Below, one piece after another: positions 49,850-61,452 of a stretch of 64,000 bases of DNA. The notes under the pieces were generated by a model. It did not search any database and was not told the DNA's origin. It worked only from the letters and a program-made list of their open reading frames with translations. Numbering within the stretch: position 1 is the first letter of the stretch; the number at the start of each line of letters is the position of its first letter. A program made the position numbers and the translations under genes. Origin of the DNA: Azospirillum brasilense (GTDB lineage Bacteria; Pseudomonadota; Alphaproteobacteria; Azospirillales; Azospirillaceae); assembly GCF_007827815.1 (NCBI RefSeq), contig NZ_VITH01000011.1:62001-126000 (forward strand), given 5' to 3'.

Positions 49850-52800
49850 CCCGCCGCGTCGGGACCCCGGCCTTGTGCGATGGCCTGACGCCGCTCGACA
49901 CGCACTGCGCGGTCTGCGGCGCGGCCGGTCCACACGCCGCCATCGGGCGCATCGGGGACGCACGCGCGCCGGATTGGACGACCGGTGTCTGTCGGCGCTG
50001 CGGGCGCGCCTTCCTGGCCGGCCGCGCCGGCGACGGGTGGGCCGCGCTCGCCGCGCATGAAGCGGTTGCCGGCCTGGACGACCTGCCCGCCCCTGACGAC
50101 TACGACGCGTGGGTGCGGCGCTACGACCGGCTCGGCGCGCCGGAAATGGCTTGGTTCGCCCGGCGTTCGGCCGATCCCGCGTTGCCGTCACTGCGTGTCC
50201 TTACGGTCGGCGATTCCGATCCCTGTCCGGGCGCGGTGGACGCGGAACTTCTCATTCTCCTGCACCCCCAGGCGCGCCTGCGACCGCACGCGCCCTACCT
50301 GTTCGCGGAGGCGGCGCGGCTTCATCCGGAGGCCGTCCTGTTCTACGGCGACGAGGACCGGATGGCCGCCGACGGGCGCCGCGAACGCCCCTTCTTCAAG
50401 CCGGCTTTCAGCCGTGATCTCTACGCGGAGCTGGACCTGCTGGCCGGCTGCTGCGCGGTCCGCACGGCGGCGCTGGCCACCCTTGGGGGGGCGGGCGCGC
50501 GGGCGCTGGTCGAGCGCCTTGCCGCGACCGCGCCGCGCGGCGGCGTGGTCCACATCCCGCATGTGCTGCATCACGCTTTGTCCGACGCGGCGCTGTCGCG
50601 CCGCCGCCGCTTGCCGGACGCGCCGATCCCGTTGCCGGTGGCGGCCGACGTCGGAACGGTTTCCGTCATCATCCCAACCCACAACCAGGGCGCGTTGCTG
50701 CGCGCCTGCGTGGACAGCCTGTTCCGCCTCAACCCGCAGACGGCGATCGAGCTGATCATCGTCGACAACAGCCGCTCGCCCGACTACCGAAAGGCGGTGG
50801 AGGCCGCGGCACCCGCCGGCCGCACCGTCATCCTGGACTGGCCGGAGCCCTTCAATTTCGCGCGCATGATGAACGCCGCGGCAGCGCGTGCCAGCGGCCG
50901 GACGCTCTGCTTCCTCAACGACGACACCGAGGGCGTGGCGGAGGGGTGGCTGATGGCGATGGCGCGGCACGCGCTTCGCCCGGACGTCGGGGCGGTCGGC
51001 GCACGGCTGCTGTACCCGGACGGATCGGTCCAGCACGGGGGCGTCCTGCTCACCGGGGCTTCGGGGGCCACCCATCTGCATCTGCGTGTACCGGCCGGCT
51101 CCGACGGGCATGGTGGTCTCGCCGGCCTGCGCCAGGAGGTTTCCGCGGTGACCGCCGCCTGCATGGTGGTGGAGCGGTCCCGCTTCCTGTCCGCCGGCGG
51201 CTTCGACGAGGAGGCCTTCGCCATCAATTTCAACGACGTCGACCTGTGCTTGCGGCTGGCATCGCGCGGGCTGGCGTCGCTCTACCTGCCGGAGGCGACG
51301 CTCCTCCACCATGAATCGGTGTCGCGTCGGGCGTCGGGTGCCGGTATGGCGGACGAGCGGGGACGGCGGGAATTGAACCGCCTTGTTGCCCAGTGGAATT
51401 TGGCCGGGAGGCCGGACCGCTACCACAACCCGAACCTGAGCATCGCCCTGCTCGACGGCGCGTTCGCCTTTCCACCGCGGGTTGCGCGTCCCTGGTTGGA
51501 GCACGGTGACGGACGGGGACCCGATGTGGGCAGCGTCCGTCCCCGTCCCGCCGATCCTGCCCCGCCCCAATCGGCGGAGGCGGGGGCGGACCGACGGTTG
51601 CGGAGAATGGAGGCCGCCCGGCGCTCCTGCGACGACGGCCGGGGCGACGAGGCGACGCGGGCGGCTTTGGCCGTGCTCGCCGATCCAGGCACCCCCCGGC
51701 CGATGGCCGCCGCCGCCGCCGCCGTCCTCGCGTTGTGCGCCGAGCGGTCGGGGGCGCGGGCGGTCGCCGAGTTGCTGATGCGAAACGCCGTCGGGCTCGA
51801 TCCCACCCGCGCCGAGCACCTTCACAATCTGGGCAACCTGCAGGCCCGCGCCGGGCTTCTGGAGGAAGCGCGACGCACCTACGAGGGCCTGCTGGCAATG
51901 CGTCCCGATTTCCTGGAGAGCAGCCGCAGCCTGGCCGCCGTGTGCGAAGCGCTGGGCCAGGGCAGCCGGGCCGTGGCGTTGCTGTCCGCCGCCTGCTTCC
52001 ACGTGCCGCATCGGACCGACCTGTGGTTGGCGCTGCTCGATACGGCGTGGCGCGCCGGTCATCTGGCCGATGTTCTCACCGCGGTCGGGCAAGTGGAACC
52101 AGTACGCGGGCTGGCTTTCGCACAGGCGGTGTTCCGGACATTGTCCATTCCGCACCGCGTCAGCCTGGTCGACCGGGAGGCTGCCGCGCGCAACCTTGAC
52201 CTTGCCGGCCACACGGGCGCACCCGGTCCCGCGGAGGTCGCGCGGCAGCGGCGCGCGGTTCTCGGCGACGGCGTTCCGGAAAGGCCGACATCGACCGCCT
52301 GGATCGCGGCGGCCGACCGTCGGCTGCAACGACGGGTGGCCGCGGCGAGCGAGGCGGTCGACGGGGCCTCGGCCGTGCGCTTTTCCGTCGTCCTGCCGGT
52401 CTACAAGCCGGTTCCGGGCGATCTGGAGCGCGCCATCGACAGCGTGCGGCGTCAAAGTCACCCGAATTGGGAGTTGTGCATCGCGGACGACGCCTCCGGC
52501 GATCCGGACCTCACCGCCCTGCTGGCGCGCCGCGCGGCGGAGGATTCGCGGATCCGCGTGGCGGTGCGGCCGGAGCGTGGACACATTTCCGCGGCCAGCA
52601 ACTCCGCGCTCGCGCTTGCGACCGGCGATTACGTTGTGCTTCTCGACCAGGACGACGAACTGGCCCCGGAGGCGTTGTTGCTGGTCGCCGACACCGTGCG
52701 GCGGGAAGGCCGGCCGGACATCGTCTTCTCCGACGAGGACCGTCTGACCGGCGCTGGGCAGCGGTTTTCCCCCTGCTTCAAGAAGGGGTGGGACCCCCTT

Positions 52801-54066
52801 CTGATGCTGCATCAGAACGCGGTTTCCCACCTCGGCGTGTTCCGGCGCGATGCCGTGCTGGCTGTTGGCGGCTTCCGCGTCGGCTATGAGGGCGCACAGG
52901 ACCACGATCTGGCGTTGCGCGTCATGCGGCGGCCGACCGGTGGCGCGCCGCCGCGGGCGGTGCACATTCCGGCGCTGCTCTACCATTGGCGTGTCGGCGA
53001 AAACTCCACGGCGCTGTCGCTCGATGCGAAGCCCTACGCCATGGCGGCGGGCTGCCGGGCGGTCCAGGACCATCTCGACCAACGCCATCCCGGTTGCCGT
53101 GTGACAGCGCTCAAGTCGCAGGGTGGCTACCGGGTCCTCTGGGCGGAGCCGGCATCGCCGCCGCTGGTCAGCATCATCCTCACCGACACGGTGGACGCGG
53201 CCGCTGGCCGCGCGATCCGGGAGCAGATCGCCTTCTTCGGCCGGTGGCTGCGGGTGGAGATTCTGTTGCATCGGCCGGACGGCACGGCGCTCCGCATCGG
53301 CGAGGACGGCCGCGAAGATCCGCTCGGGCCTGCGGCGGCAAAGATGCCGCCGGGCACCGTGGCGAGGGGAGGAACACCCGCCGGACGGGCTGTCCTCGCC
53401 GCCGCGGCGGAGGGCGCGCTTCTCCTGTTCTGCCATTCGGTCGTGCGCTTCGACCAACTGGACTGGCTCGACGAACTGGTGCGTTTCATGGTGAACACCG
53501 ACGTGGTGGCGGCTGGGCCCAAGCTCGTCGACGGAACCGGACAACTGGTCAGTTGCGGCCTGCTGCCGGACCGCCGCGTCCTGGCTTGGCGGGTCGGCCA
53601 CGGCGCGTCGGCCCTCAGTCCGGGCTATTTTGGCCGGCTCGCTTTCAACCATCACGTTGTCCTGCTGGATGAGCTGTGTCTTCTCGTCCGGCGTGACGCC
53701 GTGGTGCGCAGCGGCTGGGGGGACGGGGCGGGGACGTACCGCAATTCGCTCGATCTGCTCGATCTTTTGATGCGGTTGCGGGAGGACGGCGGGACCTGCG
53801 CGGTGGTGCCAAGCGCGCTTGCCCTTCTGGACGCACCGGGCAAGTTCAATGTGGCCGTGCTCGCGCACGCCGACCCACAGGACACCGGGCGTTTCCTGCA
53901 CCGGTGGGGGGAGCGCCTCGATCCGGAGTCCGTTCACAACAAGAACCTATCCCTCGGCGCGGATTGCTTCCGGTGCCGGACGGACGATGATCCGGGAGAG
54001 GCTGTCATGGATCGAAGCCCGGTCGTGGACGGGCGCTGTCGGGATGCTGTCGTGACGACGCGTTGA
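49846..54066 (+). CDS. Giant multi-domain family 2 glycosyltransferase
   Basis: The 1,406 residues hold, in order: an N-terminal zinc ribbon (HCAVCGAA...CRRCGRAFL), GT2 domain 1 from about residue 271 (VSVIIPTHNQGALLRACVDS, FLNDDTEG, NFNDVDLCLRLASRG), a TPR-like linker near 650-760 (HLHNLGNLQARAG), GT2 domain 2 from about 845 (FSVVLPVYKPVPGDLERAID, LLDQDDELAPEA), and a third, degenerate GT-A-like region from about 1108 (SPPLVSIILTDTVD) lacking a clear DxD. It has no membrane helix. It may build a glycan on the RTX protein upstream or on a surface polysaccharide; this is inferred from position. Confidence 0.82.
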   Translation: MTRRVGTPALCDGLTPLDTHCAVCGAAGPHAAIGRIGDARAPDWTTGVCRRCGRAFLAGRAGDGWAALAAHEAVAGLDDLPAPDDYDAWVRRYDRLGAPEMAWFARRSADPALPSLRVLTVGDSDPCPGAVDAELLILLHPQARLRPHAPYLFAEAARLHPEAVLFYGDEDRMAADGRRERPFFKPAFSRDLYAELDLLAGCCAVRTAALATLGGAGARALVERLAATAPRGGVVHIPHVLHHALSDAALSRRRRLPDAPIPLPVAADVGTVSVIIPTHNQGALLRACVDSLFRLNPQTAIELIIVDNSRSPDYRKAVEAAAPAGRTVILDWPEPFNFARMMNAAAARASGRTLCFLNDDTEGVAEGWLMAMARHALRPDVGAVGARLLYPDGSVQHGGVLLTGASGATHLHLRVPAGSDGHGGLAGLRQEVSAVTAACMVVERSRFLSAGGFDEEAFAINFNDVDLCLRLASRGLASLYLPEATLLHHESVSRRASGAGMADERGRRELNRLVAQWNLAGRPDRYHNPNLSIALLDGAFAFPPRVARPWLEHGDGRGPDVGSVRPRPADPAPPQSAEAGADRRLRRMEAARRSCDDGRGDEATRAALAVLADPGTPRPMAAAAAAVLALCAERSGARAVAELLMRNAVGLDPTRAEHLHNLGNLQARAGLLEEARRTYEGLLAMRPDFLESSRSLAAVCEALGQGSRAVALLSAACFHVPHRTDLWLALLDTAWRAGHLADVLTAVGQVEPVRGLAFAQAVFRTLSIPHRVSLVDREAAARNLDLAGHTGAPGPAEVARQRRAVLGDGVPERPTSTAWIAAADRRLQRRVAAASEAVDGASAVRFSVVLPVYKPVPGDLERAIDSVRRQSHPNWELCIADDASGDPDLTALLARRAAEDSRIRVAVRPERGHISAASNSALALATGDYVVLLDQDDELAPEALLLVADTVRREGRPDIVFSDEDRLTGAGQRFSPCFKKGWDPLLMLHQNAVSHLGVFRRDAVLAVGGFRVGYEGAQDHDLALRVMRRPTGGAPPRAVHIPALLYHWRVGENSTALSLDAKPYAMAAGCRAVQDHLDQRHPGCRVTALKSQGGYRVLWAEPASPPLVSIILTDTVDAAAGRAIREQIAFFGRWLRVEILLHRPDGTALRIGEDGREDPLGPAAAKMPPGTVARGGTPAGRAVLAAAAEGALLLFCHSVVRFDQLDWLDELVRFMVNTDVVAAGPKLVDGTGQLVSCGLLPDRRVLAWRVGHGASALSPGYFGRLAFNHHVVLLDELCLLVRRDAVVRSGWGDGAGTYRNSLDLLDLLMRLREDGGTCAVVPSALALLDAPGKFNVAVLAHADPQDTGRFLHRWGERLDPESVHNKNLSLGADCFRCRTDDDPGEAVMDRSPVVDGRCRDAVVTTR

Positions 54067-54190
54067 AGGCGGTGTCGTGTCCCGGTCAGCGTGACCGTCC
54101 CGGCGGCGTCGAGCAGAGTGTGGTCGGCCGACTCGGGACGGCTGGCGTCGGTCGGCAGGGCGGGCTGGGCTGGTTGCTTCGGCGTGGTGC

Positions 54191-54231
54191 GGAAAAACAA
54201 AAAACGCCGTCGGATCAGGCGATCCAACCGC
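54191..54231 (-). terminator. Terminator of tRNA-Arg
   Basis: On the minus strand a stem with core GGATC/GATCC and outer CGC/GCG is followed by T6-G-T5, just after the tRNA 3' end. Confidence 0.75.
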
Positions 54232-54259
54232 GTTCGACGCAACATTTTGTGAGAGAGAG

Positions 54260-54336
54260 TGGCGCGCCCGAAGAGATTCGAACTCCTGACCCCCAGATTC
54301 GTAGTCTGGTGCTCTATCCAGCTGAGCTACGGGCGC
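54260..54336 (-). tRNA. tRNA-Arg (anticodon ACG)
   Basis: The minus strand forms a full cloverleaf. The acceptor GCGCCCG pairs with CGGGCGC, the T-loop is GTTCGAATC and CCA is encoded. The anticodon is ACG (54300-54302) in loop CTACGAA. A34 would be edited to inosine by TadA. Confidence 0.96.
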
Positions 54337-54542
54337 TTCTCTCTGCCGCGGCGGCGGCGAGGCCGTCGTCTGCGGTGGCGCGGTTTTTAATCGGGGCTCG
54401 ACCGGAAGGCAACCAAAATCGTCCGGCTCGTGAAATTTTTCCGGCAAGGGGATGTCAGCCCTTTGACGGACTCCAGAATGGCGGCGGTTGGGCTTACCTT
54501 TGCGTGGAGAGCGACCAGCCAGAAGGGCATTTGAGAACAGCT

Positions 54543-55055
54543 ATGGGCATGACGTTTCTGAGCCGCGCCGCTATGGGGCCGGTGGGGTTGCTGACGGCGC
54601 TTTCCGTGACGGCGACGATCGGGGCGGCGGCAATCGGGACGGCACAGGCGGCGGACGACCGGTCCGGAGCCGCGGTCCTGGTCTCCGCGGCCATCGGCAA
54701 CGAGGTCGTCCAGATGGTCGAACTCGGGCCGAAGGTCATCCAGGTGACCGTCAACGACCGCGTCGTCTACGAGGACCGCGAGGGGCGCACCGTGTCCTTC
54801 GTGAACGCCTACAACATGGAAGGGCGCTGGCTGGTGCTGCTTCAGGAGAGCGTGGACGGCAAATGCGCCGCGCGCTTCCGCGTGCTCGACCTCGGCGGAG
54901 CCAAGGCCTCCGTCTCGCTGCCGTTCGGGACCTGCAGCGACGCGCCGAAGGTGGAGCAGGCCGACCGGACACTGACCGTCTCGCTGCCCGCGACCGACGG
55001 AAAGAGCACGGCGGCCTGGAACTACCGGGACGGAATGCTCGTTCGCATGCGCTGA
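54543..55055 (+). CDS. Exported protein of unknown function
   Basis: The 170-residue protein has a signal peptide (GLLTALSVTATIGAAAIG, cleavage after AQA). The mature part is strand-rich, with a possible disulfide between the cysteines in DGKCAARF and FGTCSDAP. No family is recognised. A second ATG two codons later is equally possible. The PAP2 phosphatase gene follows 23 bases downstream, which suggests an operon. Confidence 0.65.
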   Translation: MGMTFLSRAAMGPVGLLTALSVTATIGAAAIGTAQAADDRSGAAVLVSAAIGNEVVQMVELGPKVIQVTVNDRVVYEDREGRTVSFVNAYNMEGRWLVLLQESVDGKCAARFRVLDLGGAKASVSLPFGTCSDAPKVEQADRTLTVSLPATDGKSTAAWNYRDGMLVRMR

Positions 55056-55078
55056 ATGGAAAGGGAGCGGCGAGGACC

Positions 55079-55732
55079 GTGGGACATCTGAACCTCTGGC
55101 ACGTCAACAAGGCGATCTCGCTTCTCGGCAGCACGTCCTTCGTGCTGCCGGTGGCGGGCATCCTGATCGTGATGCTGTGGCGCCGCCATTCGGCGGTCTC
55201 GGCGGCGCGCTGGCTGGCCGTGCTCGCCATGCTGATGGGCTCGGTGGCGCTTCTGAAGATCCTGGGGCACGCCTGCGGCATCCGCCTGTTCGACGACCGG
55301 CTGACCAGCCCCAGCGGCCACGCCGCCCTTGCCGCCGCCGTCTATGGGGCGGTCGGGGTGATGGCGGCGCGCTCGCTGGACGGCTGGCGGCGTGGCGTGG
55401 TGGTCCTCGGCGCCCTCGGCCTGGTGGTGGGGGTGGCGGCCTCGCGCATCCTGCTGCGCTACCATTCGGTGACGGAGGTGGTGGTCGGTCTCGTCCTTGG
55501 CGGGCTGGCGGTGGCGGCCTTCGCGCAAAGCTTCAACCGGCTCACCCCGTCGCGCCTGAACCTCAGCCCGCTGGTCCTCGCCCTGGTCGTCCTGTTTGGC
55601 GTCGCCACCTACGCGCTCGGCGATCGCACCAACGCGGAACCGATGCTGAAGCATTTCGCTTACTTGTTGCGTGAGGAATCGCCGGTCTGCGGCCCGATGC
55701 TGCCGCTGAACAGTTTCCTGGAACGGCTGTGA
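55079..55732 (+). CDS. PAP2-family membrane phosphatase
   Basis: The 217-residue protein has several membrane helices and the PAP2 active-site motifs: SPSGHAALAAA (residues 78-81 PSGH) and SRILLRYHSVTEVVVG (S122-R123, H129, with E133 in place of the usual Asp). It would dephosphorylate a lipid such as phosphatidate or a polyprenyl or lipid A phosphate. The GTG start follows GAGG and lies before the first hydrophobic region. Confidence 0.82.
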   Translation: MGHLNLWHVNKAISLLGSTSFVLPVAGILIVMLWRRHSAVSAARWLAVLAMLMGSVALLKILGHACGIRLFDDRLTSPSGHAALAAAVYGAVGVMAARSLDGWRRGVVVLGALGLVVGVAASRILLRYHSVTEVVVGLVLGGLAVAAFAQSFNRLTPSRLNLSPLVLALVVLFGVATYALGDRTNAEPMLKHFAYLLREESPVCGPMLPLNSFLERL

Positions 55733-55917
55733 CGGTTTTTTTCCTTTCCGGATGTGGTCGTCGTCCATGGCTGGACTTCGCTGGACTTGGCAACCGGAAT
55801 GTTTGCCTTGTGGTGCCGGTTGAGGGTTGAGAGCGGGCTTGCGACGGGGCATGGTGTGGGCTTATACCGACGCCCCCGTTCCTGACCCGTTCTGCTTTTC
55901 GGTATCCCTTCCGGCCC

Positions 55918-59313
<3,396 letters not shown>

Positions 59314-59421
59314 CCGCACCCTCGGGATTACCGCCCTTCCCGGTCTGGCCTTCACGGCGCCTTGGCATAGATGCTTGATGACGAAAGCATCGCGTTCGTT
59401 TCCCTTGCAACGGGGAGGGCC

Positions 59422-59961
59422 ATGGCATCGACGAAGCGGGACACCGCACCCGATCCGGAACGGCTCATCGGCGCGTGGCGCGACGCCGCCGCGGACGCCC
59501 GCCGTTGGCGTGACGATCCGGACCGCGTGGCCGCCCTGCGGGCGGCGCGCACCCGGCTGCATCAACCGCCACCACCACCGCCTCGCCCGCCCCAGCGGGT
59601 GCTGGCCGACGAGCTGCGCGCCGCCCGCGCCGCCTGGGAGGAGGGGCAGGGGCTGGACGGCTCCGCCCGTGCCCTGGCCTACGCCAACCTGAAGCGCTGG
59701 GAGCCCGGCCTGTTCGGCTACAGCGAGACGCAGCGGTCCACCGCCGGCAAGATCGCCGCGTCGGAAGCCGCGGAGTCGCGGCGCGACGAGCAGGAGCGGG
59801 CGGAGGCCCAGGCTCTGCTTCGTGCCTTCCGCCGCGTCCAGGAGCGTGCCCGCAACACAGCCCGCGCCGTGCAAGCCGACCCCCGAGCCCGCGCCATGGC
59901 CGCGGACGAGGGGCTGATGCTGCCGGAGGGCGGCCGGTCGGGCGGTGTGACGGCCCCGTGA
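59422..59961 (+). CDS. Hydrophilic protein of unknown function
   Basis: The 179-residue protein was started at the ATG after GGGGAGGG; an in-frame ATG 17 codons earlier is possible. It is Ala/Arg-rich with a Pro run (HQPPPPPPRPP) and long charged helices (SEAAESRRDEQERAEAQALL). The stop overlaps the GTG of the glycosylase gene (GTGA), so both are probably co-translated. No family is recognised. Confidence 0.55.
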   Translation: MASTKRDTAPDPERLIGAWRDAAADARRWRDDPDRVAALRAARTRLHQPPPPPPRPPQRVLADELRAARAAWEEGQGLDGSARALAYANLKRWEPGLFGYSETQRSTAGKIAASEAAESRRDEQERAEAQALLRAFRRVQERARNTARAVQADPRARAMAADEGLMLPEGGRSGGVTAP

Positions 59962-60731
59962 AGCGCCGCCTCAAGGCCAACGACGATCAGGCGTCCTTCG
60001 CCCTGTCGCCCACGGCTTTGCCCGATGAGAAGCTGCTGGAGATCCACCGCCGGCTCTGCCTGATCTTCGGCTGCCCGATCGCCTATTTCCGCGCACTCGA
60101 CCCGCTGAGCGAACTGGTGTCCTCGCTGCTGTCGCACCGCACGCGCAACGCGGCGTCGGGGGCGGCCTTCCGCGCCTTGCGGGCGCGCTGGGGGGAGGAC
60201 TGGGAGGCGGTGCGCGACGCCGATCCGGCGGAGGTGCAGACGGTCATCGCCGGGGTGACGTGGCCGGAGCAGAAGGCGCCCCGCATCCAGGCGATCCTGC
60301 GGCGGATCACCGAACTGCGCGGCGGGCTGTCCCTGGATTTCCTGGCGGAGATGACGGTGCCGGAGGCGCGGGCCTGGCTGCAGGCGCTTCCCGGCGTCGG
60401 CCCGAAGACCAGCGCCGCGGTGATGAGCTTCAGCAGTCTGCGCCGTCCCGCCCTGCCGGTGGACAGCCACCATCACCGCGTCGCGGTGCGCACCGGGCTG
60501 ATTCCTCCCAACGTGGCGGTCGGTCCGTCCCACACCGTTCTGGAGGCCCGGCTTCCTCCAGAGTGGACGGCCCAGCAGATCTACGACCATCACGAGGTGA
60601 TGATGCTGCACGGGCAGCGGGTCTGTTTCTACCGCAACCCGGCCTGTGAGCGGTGCGCGCTGCTGGATTTGTGCCCGGAGGGGCAGGGGCGGATGGCGGG
60701 TGGGCCATCGCCCCAGGAAAGCCGGAAATAG
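59958..60731 (+). CDS. Endonuclease III-like DNA glycosylase
   Basis: The 257-residue protein belongs to the HhH-GPD family that removes oxidised pyrimidines. The helix-hairpin-helix LPGVGPKTSAAVM carries the catalytic lysine K150, and D169 lies in PVDSHHHR. The 4Fe-4S cluster cysteines are C223, C230, C233 and C239 (C-x6-C-x2-C-x5-C). A GTG start overlaps the preceding stop. Several residues around the helix hairpin differ from E. coli Nth, so this is a paralogue-like form. Confidence 0.88.
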   Translation: MKRRLKANDDQASFALSPTALPDEKLLEIHRRLCLIFGCPIAYFRALDPLSELVSSLLSHRTRNAASGAAFRALRARWGEDWEAVRDADPAEVQTVIAGVTWPEQKAPRIQAILRRITELRGGLSLDFLAEMTVPEARAWLQALPGVGPKTSAAVMSFSSLRRPALPVDSHHHRVAVRTGLIPPNVAVGPSHTVLEARLPPEWTAQQIYDHHEVMMLHGQRVCFYRNPACERCALLDLCPEGQGRMAGGPSPQESRK

Positions 60732-60735
60732 GAAG

Positions 60736-60957
60736 TCAGGTGGCCTCGCCCGCCTTGCCCTTGTAGTTTTCGGCTTGGCGGCGGTCGTCTTCCAATTCGC
60801 GCGCCATCTCCCGGTCGATCTTCGGGTCGATGGATTTGGCTTCGTCCGCCAAGCCCTTGGCTTTGCGCGTGTCGCCCTGGGCCGCCGTTTCTATGGCCTC
60901 TTCGGCGAGATCGTGGGCTTTGCGGTGTTCTGGGCTCTGTTCATGCTTGCCGGTCAT
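60736..60957 (-). CDS. Small charged protein with helical repeat
   Basis: The 73-residue protein follows AAGGAGA. It is highly hydrophilic and helical (HRKAHDLAEEAIETAAQGDT then KAKGLADEAKSIDPKIDREM), like one TPR pair. Its start MTGKHEQ resembles the MTGKKVD of the next upstream gene. No family is recognised. Confidence 0.6.
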   Translation of the reverse strand: MTGKHEQSPEHRKAHDLAEEAIETAAQGDTRKAKGLADEAKSIDPKIDREMARELEDDRRQAENYKGKAGEAT

Positions 60958-60981
60958 AAATGTCTCCTTGCCGAAAGAACG

Positions 60982-61248
60982 TCAATTGATGAGCGAGGGC
61001 GGGCGGCGCATGCCCGGCAGGGGGGAGGGGTTGCTGCGCTGCGGCCGCTCGCCACCAGAGGCGGCCTGTTCGGCGGCGTCGAGCATGGCTTCGGCCTGCC
61101 TCTGCACGGCGGCGGCGCGGGCCTGGTCCATGGGGTCGGTGCTTTCCTTCCGGACATAGCCGGCGGCCTGCTCGGCGAGGTCGAGGGTTTCGACCACCTC
61201 GTCCATCGTTTCCTCCAGCGCGGTCACATCGACCTTTTTGCCGGTCAT
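60982..61248 (-). CDS. Small hydrophilic helical protein
   Basis: The 88-residue protein follows GGAGACGACGAA. Its first 70 residues are acidic and helical (VTALEETMDEVVETLDLAEQ; ARAAAVQRQAEAMLDAAEQA) and its tail is Pro/Arg-rich. It lies 24 bases upstream of the other small gene on the same strand, so the two probably share a transcript. The whole frame continues open far upstream on this strand, but that part is the shadow of the glucan-synthase gene. Confidence 0.55.
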   Translation of the reverse strand: MTGKKVDVTALEETMDEVVETLDLAEQAAGYVRKESTDPMDQARAAAVQRQAEAMLDAAEQAASGGERPQRSNPSPLPGMRRPPSLIN

Positions 61249-61452
61249 TTCGTCGTCTCCGGTCGTTGCGGTTGGTGATGCCAACAGGAGCGGGACGGCG
61301 GCCGTTCCCGATTTGGTAATCCCGGCGGCTCCCAAAAAAAACGGGCCGAAAAAAATCGACGCGGGTGCGGGAATAGTTTTTTGCAGCGCACGTTCGTCTG
61401 TGTGTCCGGTGGCGCCCGCCACCCATCCTACCCAGGCTTGCGAAATCCCCAC

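Noticed and set aside
50188..53937. Open frame of about 1,250 codons on the minus strand
   Set aside because: It is the shadow of the glycosyltransferase gene; its residues are His/Arg/Gln-rich without any motif.
53947..54447. Minus-strand frame with VAQLDRAPDYESGGQEFES
   Set aside because: This is the well-known false protein produced by translating a tRNA gene, here tRNA-Arg.
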